Notes: generated by a model from the sequence alone, not told the origin. Positions 43,523 through 53,619 are shown, counted from the stretch's first letter. The stretch: 64,000 nt of DNA from Neisseria dentiae (GCF_024580525.1 NZ_JANIKQ010000003.1:62001-126000); one strand, 5' to 3'. Program-made: numbers and translations.

Positions 43523-45391
43523 ATGAAACGCAAAATTTCCCGCCGCGTCTTTCTCGGCGGATCCGCTGCCGTTACCTCCACGCTGATGCTCGGCGGCTGT
43601 GAAAAAATCTACCGCATTTTTTCTCCCGAATCCGCATCCACCGCAAGCCGCGCCGTCAATGCCGCCTACTATCCGCCCGCCCTGCTCGGCCTGCGCGGCG
43701 ACTCCGAAGGCGTGCAAACTGCCGCCCACAGCGTGGCGCTGCAAGGGAAAACCTACACCCTGCCCGGCAAAGCCGACGAACAATACGATTTGGTTGTGGT
43801 CGGCGCCGGCCTTAGCGGACTGACTGCCGCCTATCTTTACCAAAAGCAACGCCCCGAAGCCAAAATCCTGTTAATCGACAACCACGACGATTTCGGCGGC
43901 CACGCCCAGCGCAACGAATTCACCGTTGACGGCCGCCTGCTGATTTCCTATGCAGGCAGCGAATCCATCGACTCGCCCAAATCCGAATATTCCGAAGAAT
44001 CACTCGCGCTGCTGAAAGATTTGGGCATCGACTACACCAAATTCGAAACTTATTTCCACCAAGATTTATACGAAAAAACCCGCCAACTGAAAGAAGGCGT
44101 ATTTTTCGGCAAAGCCGCTTTCGGCAAAGATGCCGTTGTGGCCGGCCTGCCCGAAGCCGGTGAAGAAAGCGCCGCGGAAATCATCGCAAAATTTCCGCTC
44201 ACCGATGCCGACAAAGCCGCGCTCACCAAGCTCTACACCGATCCGGCCGATTATTTCAAGGGCAAAAACAAACGCCAGCGCACCGAAACCGCCGAAGAAA
44301 CCAGCTATTACGATTTTCTGAAAAACTACGCCAAACTACCCGAAGGCGCGCTCAAATACCTGAAAAACCTCAGCTCGGAATACTGGGGCCATGCGATTAA
44401 CGCCATTTCCGTGCAGGAAGCCTTAGACGACGGCTATCCCGGCGTGCAGAATCTGGGCTTGGAAGAAGACAGCCACGAAGAAGAGCCGTATATCTACCAC
44501 TTTCCCGACGGCAACGCCTCGATTGCCCGTATGCTCGTGCGCAAAATGATTCCCGCCGTTGCTGCCGGCAACACCATGGAAGACATCGTTTTGGCCAAAT
44601 TCGACTACAGCAAGCTCGATGCGCCCGAAAACAAAGTGCGCCTGCGCCTGAACAGCACCGCCCTGCGGCTGGAAAACAACAACGACGGCGTGGCCGTGGC
44701 CTATATGCCCCACGGCGGCGAAAGCCTCAAACAGGTTCAGGCCAAACAGGCTATTTTCGCCGGACACAGCGCACTGGCCGCCCGCGTGATTCCGCAAATG
44801 CCCGAAGCACAGAAAACCGCCGCCAAAACCAACGTGAAAGTGCCGATGATTTACGGCAAAGCGGCCGTAAAAAACTCGCAGGCATTCCAAAAACTCGGCG
44901 TGCACTCGCTCTACGCACCCGATGCGCCCTACTGTTTGATCAAGCTCGATGACCCCGTGAGCATGGGCGGCTACCAATTCCCGCAAACCGCCGACGAACC
45001 CATGATTATCCACATGGTTAAAATCGCAACCGATTTTGCAGGCAAAACCGCCCGTGAAATGTATAAAGCCGGCCGCCGCCATCTGGCTGCCCAAAACTAC
45101 GAAGCACTCGAAAAAGAAATGCTCGACCAATTGCGCAGCATTTATGCCGTGGCAGGCGAAAAGCTCGACGACGTGCTGGTTGCCGTTACCCTCAACCGCT
45201 GGGCGCACGGTTACAGCTACGAGCAAACCGGCCTCTACGATTCGGACAGCAGCGCCGAGAAGGCCACCGAAACCATGCAGAAACGCGTGGGCAACATCTT
45301 CATCGCCGGCTCCGACGCCGCATGGATGCCCTATGTGCACGGCGCTGTCGACCAAGCATACCGCGCCGTTGGCGAAGCATTGAAAGGTTAA
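43523..45391 (+). CDS. Tat-exported FAD-dependent amine oxidoreductase, spermidine-dehydrogenase-like
   Basis: A 622-residue flavoprotein. A twin-arginine signal (KISRRVFLGGSAAVTST) is followed by LGGC, so it may become a lipoprotein after folded export. FAD site: DLVVVGAGLSGLTAAYLYQK then LIDNHDDFGGHAQRNEF. Mid-region HFPDGNASIARMLVRKMIP and VRLRLNSTALRLEN resemble SpdH-type spermidine dehydrogenases, as does the C-terminal FAD contact NIFIAGSDAAWMPYVHGAVD. A periplasmic polyamine oxidase is my best guess; another amine is possible. AGGA precedes the ATG. A short CREE begins 7 bp after the stop. Confidence 0.78.
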   Translation: MKRKISRRVFLGGSAAVTSTLMLGGCEKIYRIFSPESASTASRAVNAAYYPPALLGLRGDSEGVQTAAHSVALQGKTYTLPGKADEQYDLVVVGAGLSGLTAAYLYQKQRPEAKILLIDNHDDFGGHAQRNEFTVDGRLLISYAGSESIDSPKSEYSEESLALLKDLGIDYTKFETYFHQDLYEKTRQLKEGVFFGKAAFGKDAVVAGLPEAGEESAAEIIAKFPLTDADKAALTKLYTDPADYFKGKNKRQRTETAEETSYYDFLKNYAKLPEGALKYLKNLSSEYWGHAINAISVQEALDDGYPGVQNLGLEEDSHEEEPYIYHFPDGNASIARMLVRKMIPAVAAGNTMEDIVLAKFDYSKLDAPENKVRLRLNSTALRLENNNDGVAVAYMPHGGESLKQVQAKQAIFAGHSALAARVIPQMPEAQKTAAKTNVKVPMIYGKAAVKNSQAFQKLGVHSLYAPDAPYCLIKLDDPVSMGGYQFPQTADEPMIIHMVKIATDFAGKTAREMYKAGRRHLAAQNYEALEKEMLDQLRSIYAVAGEKLDDVLVAVTLNRWAHGYSYEQTGLYDSDSSAEKATETMQKRVGNIFIAGSDAAWMPYVHGAVDQAYRAVGEALKG

Positions 45392-45397
45392 CGCGTT

Positions 45398-45504
45398 TAT
45401 AGCGAAAAAACTTTATGTCTGCCACGGCGTTGCTACGCCTTACCGTACTATTTGTACTGTTTGCGGCTTGCCGCTTTGTGGCAAAAATAAGTTTTTCCGC
45501 TATA
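45398..45504. mobile_element. Short-class Correia element with divergent ends (107 bp)
   Basis: Ends TATAGCGAAAAAACTT and AAGTTTTTCCGCTATA are inverted with one mismatch and unlike standard CREE ends. The core (ACGGCGTTGC, TACCGTACTATTTGTACTGT, GCGGCTTGCCGC) is clearly CREE-type in the opposite orientation. Length 107 bp fits the short class. It lies immediately after the amine oxidoreductase gene and before an AG-DUS hairpin (45508-45537). Confidence 0.78.
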
Positions 45505-45507
45505 ACA

Positions 45508-45537
45508 AAGGCCGTCTGAACTTTCAGACGGCCTTTA
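45508..45537. terminator. Compact inverted AG-DUS pair
   Basis: AAAGGCCGTCTGAA and TTCAGACGGCCTTT are nearly back to back (2-base loop), right after the CREE. A further AG-DUS pair lies at 45639-45676, upstream of maeB. The rest of the 45392-45698 gap shows no gene. Confidence 0.7.
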
Positions 45538-45698
45538 TCTTTATCCGCTCCCGCTGCCGTTAAAAACCGGATAAAGCAAACTATACAAACGGTGCACTAC
45601 ACGCGGCAACATGATAACATTGCGCTTTCGAACAACAGGCCGTCTGAAAGCCGCAAAACCTTTTTCAGACGGCCTATCAAGCCCAGTCAGGATACATT

Positions 45699-47978
45699 AT
45701 GGATGAACTAATCAAAGAAGCCGCCCTTCATTTCCACGAATTTCCCACACCCGGCAAAATCCAAGTCGCCCCCACCAAACCGCTGGCCACCCAATACGAC
45801 CTGTCGTTGGCCTATTCCCCGGGCGTAGCCGCACCCTGTATGGAAATCTACAACGACCCGCTCGCATCCTACAAATACACCGCCCGCGGCAACCTCGTGG
45901 CCGTTATCTCCAACGGCACCGCCGTTTTGGGCTTGGGCAACATCGGCGCGCTGGCGGGTAAACCCGTGATGGAAGGCAAAGGCGTATTGTTTAAAAAATT
46001 CGCCGGCATCGACGTGTTCGACATCGAAGTCAACGAAACCGACCCCGACAAACTGGTTGAAATCATCGCTTCGCTCGAGCCTACTTTCGGCGGCATCAAC
46101 CTCGAAGACATCAAAGCCCCCGAGTGCTTCTATATTGAGAAAAAACTGCGCGAACGCTGCAATATCCCCGTGTTCCACGACGACCAACACGGCACCGCCA
46201 TCATCACCGCCGCCGCCGTGTTGAACGCCCTGCGCGTTACCGGCAAGAAAATCGACGAAGTTTCTCTGGTGTGCTCCGGCGCCGGCGCCGCCGCGATTGC
46301 CTGCCTCGACTTGCTGGTGGCGCTCGGCATGAAGCGTGAAAACATCACCGTGTGCGACTCAAAAGGCGTGATTTTCGCCACCCGCGAAGACCGCGAACGC
46401 ATGGACGAAAGCAAACTGCGCTATGCCGTTAAAGACAACGGTCAGCGCGTGCTCGGCGATGCCGTTCCCGGAAAAGACATCTTCCTCGGCCTCTCCGGCC
46501 CCAACGTTTTGAGCACCGATATGCTCAAAACCATGAACGAACACCCCATCGTGTTCGCCCTGGCCAACCCCACCCCCGAAATCTGGCCGCCCGAAGCCAA
46601 GGAAGCCCGCCCTGATGTCATTATCGGCACCGGTCGCTCCGACTTCCCCAACCAAGTCAACAATGTATTGTGCTTCCCCTTCATCTTCCGCGGCGCGCTT
46701 GATGTGGGTGCCACCACCATCAACGAAGAAATGAAGCTCGCCTGCGTGCGCGCGATTGCCGATTTGGCCATGGCCGAATCCAGCGCCGAAGTGGCCGGCG
46801 CCTACGGCGACGCCGACCTGACTTTCGGCCCCGAATACCTGATTCCCAAACCCTTCGATCCGCGCCTGATTGCCAAAATCGCCCCCGCCGTGGCGCAGGC
46901 TGCCATGGATTCGGGCGTAGCCACCCGCCCGATTACCGATATGGAAGCCTATATCGAAAAACTCACCCAGTTCGTGTATAAAACCAGCCTGTTTATGCGC
47001 CCCGTGTTTAACCAGGCACGCAAACAGATCAAACGCATCGTGCTCACCGAAGGCGAAGACGAGCGCATTTTGCACGCCGCCCAGCAGGTTGTGTCGCAAA
47101 AACTGGCTTTTCCGATTTTGGTCGGCCACCGCCAAACCATCGAAGAGCGCATTCAGGCACAAGGTTTGACGATTCAGCCGGGTAAAGATTTCGAGCTTAT
47201 CGACATCATAGACAACCCGCATTTCGAAGAAAGCTGGAAAGAATACTACCAACTGCGCAAACGCCAAGGCGTTACCGAAGAAATGGCACGCCGCCGCGTG
47301 CGCGCCAACAGCACCCTCATCGGCGCGCTGATGGTGCGCCTGGGCCATGCCGACGGTATGCTGTGCGGCACCATGGGCCGCTTCTACGACCACTTCGGCA
47401 TTTTTGAAGAAGTTATCGGCTACAACAACCCCGAAAAACACGCCTTTGCCATGAACGCGCTGATTTCCAACAAAGGCAACTTCTTCATCGCCGACACCTA
47501 CATCAACGAAGACCCCGACGCGGAACAACTGGCCAAAGGCACGCTGATGTGCGCCAACGAAATGAAACGCTTCGGCATCAAACCCAAAGCCGCGCTGGTT
47601 TCCAACTCAAACTACGGCTCCCGCCGCGACAAAGACGCCGTTAAAATGCAGCGCGCGCTCGAGCTTATCCGCCAGGCAGACCCCGAACTGGAAATCGACG
47701 GCGAAATGCAGGCCGATGTGGCGATGGACGAAGAAATGCGCAAGAGCATCTTCCCCGAAACCACGCTCACCGGCTCGGCTAACCTGTTGGTGATGCCCAA
47801 CGTGGAGGCAGCCAACATCAGCTACAACCTGCTGCGCGTTAACGCCACCAACGGCATCACCGTCGGCCCGATTCTGATGGGCATGAACAAACCGGTGAAT
47901 ATCGTTACGCCGATTTCCACCGTGCGCCGCATCGTCAACATGATTGCGCTGACTGCGGTAGATGCCCAACGCCAGTAA
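45699..47978 (+). CDS. maeB: NADP-dependent malic enzyme with phosphotransacetylase-like domain
   Basis: A 759-residue MaeB-type enzyme that decarboxylates malate to pyruvate with NADPH. The malic domain (~1-160) has [13 protein letters not shown]-like text ([20 protein letters not shown]), GNLGNIGA-type residues and [15 protein letters not shown]. The NAD-binding domain (~165-390) has [20 protein letters not shown] and [17 protein letters not shown]. The C-terminal PTA-like domain (~430-755) has [15 protein letters not shown] and [20 protein letters not shown]; it is regulatory in known MaeB. AGGA precedes the ATG. Confidence 0.95.
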   Translation: MDELIKEAALHFHEFPTPGKIQVAPTKPLATQYDLSLAYSPGVAAPCMEIYNDPLASYKYTARGNLVAVISNGTAVLGLGNIGALAGKPVMEGKGVLFKKFAGIDVFDIEVNETDPDKLVEIIASLEPTFGGINLEDIKAPECFYIEKKLRERCNIPVFHDDQHGTAIITAAAVLNALRVTGKKIDEVSLVCSGAGAAAIACLDLLVALGMKRENITVCDSKGVIFATREDRERMDESKLRYAVKDNGQRVLGDAVPGKDIFLGLSGPNVLSTDMLKTMNEHPIVFALANPTPEIWPPEAKEARPDVIIGTGRSDFPNQVNNVLCFPFIFRGALDVGATTINEEMKLACVRAIADLAMAESSAEVAGAYGDADLTFGPEYLIPKPFDPRLIAKIAPAVAQAAMDSGVATRPITDMEAYIEKLTQFVYKTSLFMRPVFNQARKQIKRIVLTEGEDERILHAAQQVVSQKLAFPILVGHRQTIEERIQAQGLTIQPGKDFELIDIIDNPHFEESWKEYYQLRKRQGVTEEMARRRVRANSTLIGALMVRLGHADGMLCGTMGRFYDHFGIFEEVIGYNNPEKHAFAMNALISNKGNFFIADTYINEDPDAEQLAKGTLMCANEMKRFGIKPKAALVSNSNYGSRRDKDAVKMQRALELIRQADPELEIDGEMQADVAMDEEMRKSIFPETTLTGSANLLVMPNVEAANISYNLLRVNATNGITVGPILMGMNKPVNIVTPISTVRRIVNMIALTAVDAQRQ

Positions 47979-47996
47979 GCCGCTGCCGATATAAAC

Positions 47997-48034
47997 GGGG
48001 CCGTCTGAAAAATATTTTCAGACGGCCCCGTTTA
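47997..48034. terminator. Inverted DUS pair between convergent maeB and the NCS1 gene
   Basis: GGGGCCGTCTGAAAA and TTTTCAGACGGCCCC around a few bases; suitable for both directions. The first base of each DUS is G rather than A. Confidence 0.78.
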
Positions 48035-48040
48035 TATATT

Positions 48041-49504
48041 TTATTCAGATATGTTTCTTATACTGAGATGATAATAAAGAATCCCGCCTACTATGGCGCT
48101 GATCACCAGCGAAAAAGGCGCCAAGCTGCCTATGGCACGCATTATCGGGTTGCCTTGCCCGAAATCGGCAAGCAGCACGATGCCTATGCTGAGACATGAC
48201 GCAGGAATCATGGATTTAACCGCTGCACGGTTATAGCCGTTTTGATACCAATAAATGCCTTTGGGCGAGTCGTCGAATAAATCATCAACTTGGATCACCC
48301 GTTTCCTCAGCAGGTAATAATCCACCAAAATGATGCCGTACATCGGCCCGAGCGTACCGGCCAAAAGGTCGATGGTGTAGTGGATAACTTCGGGCGAGTT
48401 GTAGAGATTCCACGGTGTGATGATCACAGACAAAACGGCGGCAATCATTCCCCCGATACGCCAGCTGATGCGGCCGGGATAAAGGTTGGAAATATCATTG
48501 GCGGCCGAAACGAAATTCGCCACAATATTGGTGCCCACCGTTGCAGTAACAAAAGTGAACGCCAGCAACAGCACAATGCCGATATTATCCATTTTGGCCA
48601 CGATGCCCAGCGGGTCGATAATCATTTGGCCGAAAATAACAGGCGTTCCCGTTATGGTGATGATTACCGTGAGTGCAAAAGCAGTGAAGTTAACCGGCAG
48701 CCCCCATATATTACCGGTTCTCACATCTTTCATGCTGCGGCAGTAACGCGAAAAGTCGCCGAAATTCAAGGTCGGCCCGGCAAAATAATTTACAATCAGC
48801 GACATACCCACCAGCATCGCGCCGATGGTGCGCCAAAAGTCGAGCTTTTCGGAAGAAAGCGAAAAACTGATGTTCTCCCAACCCGCCTTATACACAATCC
48901 ACAGCATCAACAGAAACATCACGATGTAAACAGCAGGGCCGGAATAATCCAAAAACACCCGGATGGCTTCCATTTTCATTAAAAACAAAGCCGTTTGCGC
49001 CGTCCACATAATGAAAAAACTGAACCATCCCAAATAGGAAAGATTTAAAAACAAAGGTTCCTGCCACGCCGCCAAATGCGGGAAAAACTTAAGCAGAATA
49101 ATAGTTAAGGCAACCGATGCCAGGTAAGTCTGTATGCCGTACCAAACAATAGCGATAATACCGCGCAGCAGTGCCGGAATATTGGCACCGTAAACGCCGA
49201 ACGACATCCGCGCAATCACGGGGTAAGGCACACCTGCCGACTGGCTCGGTTTGGCCAGCAAGTTGGCAAGCACCATAACGATGGAAATGCCGGCAACGAG
49301 CGTGATTAAAATCTGCCATGACGTCAAACCCAACGCGAACAGCGTGCCGGCGAAAATATAACCGCCTACGCTGTGCACATCCGACATCCAAAACGCAAAA
49401 ATGTTATACCAGTTCCAATTTTGCTTGGCCGGCAGCAAATCATCGTTACACAACCTGGGGTTATCCGGCTTTATCGATTTCAGCTTCTTGATGTAGGCTG
49501 GCAT
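48041..49504 (-). CDS. NCS1-family nucleobase/allantoin permease
   Basis: A 487-residue transporter with about 12 membrane segments. NCS1 marks: NDDLLPAKQNWNWYNIFAFW before TM1, SVGGYIFAGTLFALGLTSWQ, RMSFGVYGANIPALLRGIIA (the substrate-site TM3 region), and GPTLNFGDFSRYCRS. This pattern fits the PucI/allantoin and hydantoin branch. It lies downstream of the AraC gene and next to allantoinase and AllE, so import of allantoin or a related ureide is the natural inference. Cytosine or uracil cannot be excluded. AAGGAA precedes the start. Confidence 0.87.
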   Translation of the reverse strand: MPAYIKKLKSIKPDNPRLCNDDLLPAKQNWNWYNIFAFWMSDVHSVGGYIFAGTLFALGLTSWQILITLVAGISIVMVLANLLAKPSQSAGVPYPVIARMSFGVYGANIPALLRGIIAIVWYGIQTYLASVALTIILLKFFPHLAAWQEPLFLNLSYLGWFSFFIMWTAQTALFLMKMEAIRVFLDYSGPAVYIVMFLLMLWIVYKAGWENISFSLSSEKLDFWRTIGAMLVGMSLIVNYFAGPTLNFGDFSRYCRSMKDVRTGNIWGLPVNFTAFALTVIITITGTPVIFGQMIIDPLGIVAKMDNIGIVLLLAFTFVTATVGTNIVANFVSAANDISNLYPGRISWRIGGMIAAVLSVIITPWNLYNSPEVIHYTIDLLAGTLGPMYGIILVDYYLLRKRVIQVDDLFDDSPKGIYWYQNGYNRAAVKSMIPASCLSIGIVLLADFGQGNPIMRAIGSLAPFSLVISAIVGGILYYHLSIRNISE

Positions 49505-49678
49505 ACCAATTCCTTTTCAAAAGCGATACACAAATAAAACACGAACGGCATGGATAAAGCCACCGTTGCAGCTAAAATGCGCTTACCTGTACTATATAAA
49601 AGCGGGGCGGCTTACACCCTGTCAGCTTGCGACAACAACCTGTTAATCCGCGCCACCCCGTATGCCTTTCAATATCAA

Positions 49679-49729
49679 AACGGCAAGAGCGGGATTGTTT
49701 CCGGAAAAACAATCCCGCTCTTGCCGTTT
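49679..49729. terminator. Strong 22-bp intrinsic hairpin between araC-type gene and permease
   Basis: AACGGCAAGAGCGGGATTGT and its complement form a stem of about 22 bp with a 6-base loop, the strongest non-DUS hairpin in the window. It follows the minus-strand AraC gene, so the permease probably has its own promoter in 49505-49678. Confidence 0.82.
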
Positions 49730-49745
49730 GCAGCTTCAGTGGGCT

Positions 49746-50801
49746 TTATACGCTGATTAACAGGCTGTTTTCCCTATGTTTTACAGGCGAACAGCCAAAC
49801 CAGCGGTGGCAGGCACGGATAAAATTGCTCAAATCGGAAAAGCCCAATCTGAAGCCGATTTCGGTAATACTCAAATCACTGTGCATCAACAGGTCGTGAG
49901 CCATTTCATAGCGGGCCTTATCCAGCAAACCGTTAAACGAATGGCCTTCTTCCCGCAGCCGCCGTTGCAGCGTGCGTGGCGACAAATGGAGCAAGTCTGC
50001 CACCATGCACAACCTCGGCTCGCCGGTTTGCAGCTCTTCCCTGATCAGCATATCCACCCTGTCGGCAATATCCATATTGTTCAGGCGGTTGAGATAACGG
50101 CCCACTACCGCCGCATTGATATCCATCAGCTGGCGGTTGGCGCCGGCATAAGGCTCGATGGTGTCTTCATAGGCAAATGAAATCGAATCTTTCTCACACC
50201 CCAAATTCACGGGAACGCGGAAATAATCGTCGAGCCGGGCCGTACCGCCACTTACGCCCAAAGACAAAGTAACCGACAGCGGCCGCACCAAATGCTGCGA
50301 CAAACTGCACGCCTGCCGGTAAATAAACGCCAACACCGCCAAGCGTGCCGAGTTCATCGGCTCTGCGCCTCCGTCGGAACGCAACACCAGCTTGGTTCCT
50401 TTCAGATCGGGCGGGTGGTCGAAACTGATGTTCATCGTGGTGGAAATAATCTTGCAATAGCGCACCATAATCATCATCAGATCAGACAGCGAACCGCATG
50501 AAATCATGGCCAGCCCGAGACCTTGTAATGCCGGTGCTTGGATTTCTTTGCCTACGGTCAAACCGAACAAAGGATCTCCGGTGGCCTGAATCAACCCGTC
50601 CCACAGGCGGCGCACGCCTGCTACGGGATAACGCGCATCCGGTATATGTAGCAGCCTGGCATCCAATCCCGAGGCAATCAGCAAAGGAACGGGATCGACA
50701 CCGTAACCCCGCGCAGTCTGGCAAACAGACGATACCCAACTCACCAAAACGCTGTGTCCGGTAACTTTGGTGCACACCGTTTCACTTGCTTCAGCAGCCA
50801 T
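49746..50801 (-). CDS. AraC-family regulator with AraC-type arabinose_bd N-terminal domain
   Basis: A 351-residue regulator. The N-terminal ligand domain (~35-220, PF12625 type) includes LLIASGLDARLLHIPDARYP and GLTVGKEIQAPALQGLGLAM. The C-terminal double HTH (~250-345) includes VADLLHLSPRTLQRRLREEG and DLSITEIGFRLGFSDLSNFI RACH. AGGAGG precedes the ATG. It sits between carbamate kinase and the NCS1 permease, so it is the best candidate for control of the ureide cluster by a pathway intermediate. A 370-bp AT-rich upstream region could hold operators. Confidence 0.88.
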   Translation of the reverse strand: MAAEASETVCTKVTGHSVLVSWVSSVCQTARGYGVDPVPLLIASGLDARLLHIPDARYPVAGVRRLWDGLIQATGDPLFGLTVGKEIQAPALQGLGLAMISCGSLSDLMMIMVRYCKIISTTMNISFDHPPDLKGTKLVLRSDGGAEPMNSARLAVLAFIYRQACSLSQHLVRPLSVTLSLGVSGGTARLDDYFRVPVNLGCEKDSISFAYEDTIEPYAGANRQLMDINAAVVGRYLNRLNNMDIADRVDMLIREELQTGEPRLCMVADLLHLSPRTLQRRLREEGHSFNGLLDKARYEMAHDLLMHSDLSITEIGFRLGFSDLSNFIRACHRWFGCSPVKHRENSLLISV

Positions 50802-51175
50802 AGCCCCTCCTTTTCGGGTTGCCGTACCAGCCTTCCAAACAAATGTAAATCCGATATTCCGTTTTAACCGATTATATGTGCAAACCCTTGCCGAATATTC
50901 GAAACATGCTTAAAAATTAAAAAATATATATAAAAATTGGCAAATTAATAGCATGTTATGCCACCAATTCACAATAAATTACAAAATAATCCCAAAAGAA
51001 AAAATACCAAACAATATCTCCCGAGCAGGTTTAAAACCTTATGCCGCAACCTTTCAAAATTTATTTTGGTTGAAACCTTTGCAAGTCATTTAGGCCGTCT
51101 GAAAATATCTTCAGACGGCCTGCCGTAATGTGCCGTTAATGCCCGAATAAATATCTTTTTTATAAAAATCTTATA
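50802..51175. promoter_or_regulatory. AT-rich control region upstream of the AraC gene
   Basis: The 374-bp gap is strikingly AT-rich between about 50880 and 51060, unlike the flanks. TTGGCAAATTAATAGCATGT then TATGCCACCAA (50937-50967) is a loose inverted repeat (GGCA...TGCC) that could be an operator. An AG-DUS hairpin (51091-51121) closes the carbamate kinase transcript. No gene is seen. The regulatory reading is inference from composition and position. Confidence 0.4.
51091..51121. terminator. Inverted AG-DUS pair after carbamate kinase
   Basis: TAGGCCGTCTGAAAATATCT then TCAGACGGCCT: 11-12-bp arms with a short AT loop, 55 bp past the gene. It marks the end of the ureide operon. Confidence 0.72.
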
Positions 51176-52105
51176 TCAAACACATTCTATGCCGTTTACG
51201 GCCATGCTGATACGCGTACCGGCCTCCCCCGCCGCAATACGCTCGATATCGCGCAAAGCGCCGATTACTGCGGTTTTGCCGGTTAAACGGGCAAAATTGA
51301 CCGCCGCCTGAACTTTCGGCCCCATCGAACCTGCGGCAAAATCGATTTTTTCGATTTCATCGGGGTTTGCCGCCTGCACAAGGCGCTGTTTTTCCGTGCC
51401 CCAGTCAAGATAAACACCATCAATGTCGGTGGCGATAACCAACATATCGGCCTCTACCGAAGCCGCCAGCAAAGCTGTGGCCAAGTCTTTGTCGATCACG
51501 GCCTCGGCACCGCACAATCTTCCCGATTCGTCGTAATAGGTGGGAATCCCGCCGCCGCCCGCACAAATCAATATATAGTTATGCTCGATAAGGGTTTTCA
51601 ACGGCTTAAGCCCGAAAATACGCGTGGGTAGCGGGCTGGGAACAACGCGGCGGTATTTATCGTTGTCTTGGGCCATCGTCCAGCCTTTTTCGGCGGCGAC
51701 GGCATCGGCCTCTTCTTTGCTGTACACGGGGCCGACGGGCTTGCTCGGCTTTTGGAAGGCAGGGTCTTTGGGATCCACTTCGGTTTGGGTTAATACGGTG
51801 GTCAGCGAAGCCTCTTTGGGCACGAAATTGGCCAGCTCCTGCTGGATCATATAGCCGATCATGCCGACTGATTCCGCACCCAAAACATCAAGCGGATACA
51901 TGGGCACATCTTTATAGGCATTGCTCTGCAAAGCCATCAGGCCGACTTGCGGCCCGTTGCCGTGGGTAATGATCAGTTGGTTTCCCGGATAAATTTTGGC
52001 GATTTGTTCGCAGGCGGTCCGCACGTTGGCCCGCTGGTTGGCGGAAGTTAACGGCTCTCCGCGTTTGAGCAGGGCATTGCCGCCCAATGCAATAACGATT
52101 CTCAT
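51176..52105 (-). CDS. arcC: Carbamate kinase
   Basis: A 309-residue amino-acid-kinase-fold enzyme that turns carbamoyl phosphate and ADP into ATP and carbamate (then NH3 and CO2). Marks: [69 protein letters not shown], and [16 protein letters not shown]. Length is normal. No arcA (arginine deiminase) is nearby. It lies 77 bp after allantoinase in the ureide cluster, which points to carbamoyl phosphate made from a ureide. AAAGGA precedes the ATG. Named arcC by family; an allK-like role is inferred. Confidence 0.94.
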   Translation of the reverse strand: MRIVIALGGNALLKRGEPLTSANQRANVRTACEQIAKIYPGNQLIITHGNGPQVGLMALQSNAYKDVPMYPLDVLGAESVGMIGYMIQQELANFVPKEASLTTVLTQTEVDPKDPAFQKPSKPVGPVYSKEEADAVAAEKGWTMAQDNDKYRRVVPSPLPTRIFGLKPLKTLIEHNYILICAGGGGIPTYYDESGRLCGAEAVIDKDLATALLAASVEADMLVIATDIDGVYLDWGTEKQRLVQAANPDEIEKIDFAAGSMGPKVQAAVNFARLTGKTAVIGALRDIERIAAGEAGTRISMAVNGIECV

Positions 52106-52181
52106 GATTAATCCTTTGCATAAAATATTTCAGACGGCCTTTCTCTTGTTCTTTCATGCGCCCAAAGGCCGTCTGAACAGG
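52106..52181. repeat. AG-DUS pair between allB and carbamate kinase genes
   Basis: TTTCAGACGGCCTTT (about 52129-52143) and AAAGGCCGTCTGAAC (52165-52179) face each other around a 21-base loop. One of four such pairs, one in each gap of the ureide cluster. Confidence 0.65.
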
Positions 52182-53546
52182 TTAAAGCTGTTTGAGCAGG
52201 CGTGCCGGTTTGCCTTGTGCGCCGCCGGAGATGCCGCCTTCCAGCGTATAGATTTCCCGCCCGCGCAAAAAAGTGTGGGTGATGCGGCAGCCGATTTCCC
52301 AACCTTCATAGGCGCTGATTTTGTTTTTATACAAGAGTTTGTCGGCAGTAACCGTGTAAGACTGATTGGGGTCTAAAATCACAATATCACCGTCTTTGCC
52401 CAAACTGAGCGCGCCTTTGTCTATCAAACCGAAACGGTTGGCGGGCTGGGTAGCCAATGCGTTCATCAGCGTAACGGGGCTGATGTTGCGCTGCTTCACA
52501 GCCGCATCAAACAGGGCATCCACGCTGTTTTGGCAACCGCTGATGCCGCCCCAGGCTTTAAACGCGTTCGGATCGGCTTTCAAATCGGGCGTGCACGGCG
52601 AATGGTCGGAGCCGATGATGTCGAGCACACCCGCTTCCAGCAATTGCCACATTTTCTGCTGGTGCGCCTTGTCGCGTATCGGCGGCGAGCATTTGGCCTT
52701 GGCGCCGATGGCGTCCAAATCTTCGGTGGCCAGCAATAAATAATGCGGGCAGCTCTCAAAGCTGGCATCCACCCCGCGCGCCTGCGCTTCCAACACGGCT
52801 TCGACGGCTTCGTGGCAGCTGCAATGGGCGATATGCACGCGGCAGCCGGTTTGTTCGGCAAAATAGAGCACGCGGCGGACGGCTTCGACTTCGGTGAAAA
52901 TCGGCCTGCTGGCCACATAATCCGACACCAGCGTTTTGCCTTCTGCTTTGGCTTTTCTACCCAATTCGTCGGTGATTACGGCATTTTCACAGTGCACCAC
53001 CAGCAAATCTCCGGTTTCGGCCAAAGTCTGCATGCCGGTATAGAGTTCGTAGTCGTTCACATCTTTAAAATCGCCGGGCTTGTTGGAGCCGCAGGTGGCA
53101 ACGAATGCTTTGAATGCCGCCACGCCGGCCTGCGACAGGGCTTTCAAATCGTTGAGGTTGTGCGGCACCAACCCGCCGAAAAACACATAGTCCACATAAT
53201 TCTGATCTTTTGCGGCTCGGCGTTTGATTTCCAAGCTTGCCAAATCTATGGTGGCCGGCAGGGTATTGAGCGGCATTTCCACATAAGAAGTCGTGCCGCC
53301 CGCCGCCATCGCCTGCGTGCCGGTGGCGTAGCCTTCCCATTCGGTCCGGCCCGGCTCGGAAATATGCATGTGCACATCGACCATACCGGGCAACACATAA
53401 CAGTGGCGGGCATCGACGATTTTTTCGGCGCCGCCCTCAAGCCCGGGCGCAATGGCGGCGATTTTTCCGTCTTTCACCGCGATATCGCCGTGCAGCATTT
53501 GCTCCGGCAAAACCAACAAGCCGTTTTTAATCAATAAATCATACAT
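52182..53546 (-). CDS. allB: Allantoinase
   Basis: A 454-residue cyclic amidohydrolase that opens allantoin to allantoate. It aligns by eye along its whole length with E. coli AllB: MVDVHMHISEPGRTEWEGY, EMPLNTLPATIDLASLEIK, AAFKAFVATCG, ASFESCPHYLLLAT, KCSPPIRDKAHQQKMW, and IGSDHSPCTPDLKADP. All metal ligands are present: His59, His61, carboxylated Lys146, His185, His241, Asp314. A strong AAGGAGAT precedes the ATG. The context (AllE, carbamate kinase, NCS1 permease) supports allantoin over hydantoin or dihydropyrimidine as substrate. Confidence 0.93.
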   Translation of the reverse strand: MYDLLIKNGLLVLPEQMLHGDIAVKDGKIAAIAPGLEGGAEKIVDARHCYVLPGMVDVHMHISEPGRTEWEGYATGTQAMAAGGTTSYVEMPLNTLPATIDLASLEIKRRAAKDQNYVDYVFFGGLVPHNLNDLKALSQAGVAAFKAFVATCGSNKPGDFKDVNDYELYTGMQTLAETGDLLVVHCENAVITDELGRKAKAEGKTLVSDYVASRPIFTEVEAVRRVLYFAEQTGCRVHIAHCSCHEAVEAVLEAQARGVDASFESCPHYLLLATEDLDAIGAKAKCSPPIRDKAHQQKMWQLLEAGVLDIIGSDHSPCTPDLKADPNAFKAWGGISGCQNSVDALFDAAVKQRNISPVTLMNALATQPANRFGLIDKGALSLGKDGDIVILDPNQSYTVTADKLLYKNKISAYEGWEIGCRITHTFLRGREIYTLEGGISGGAQGKPARLLKQL

Positions 53547-53619
53547 TTCGATCTCCTTTTTTCAGACGGCCCGATATTGCTTCAAGGCCGTCTGAAAACT
53601 CGATTGTCGGGTCAAAAAC
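53547..53619. repeat. AG-DUS pair between yfcC-type and allB genes
   Basis: TTTTTTCAGACGGCCC (53561-) and AAGGCCGTCTGAAAA (to about 53598) form a stem with a 14-base loop in this 73-bp gap. Confidence 0.65.
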
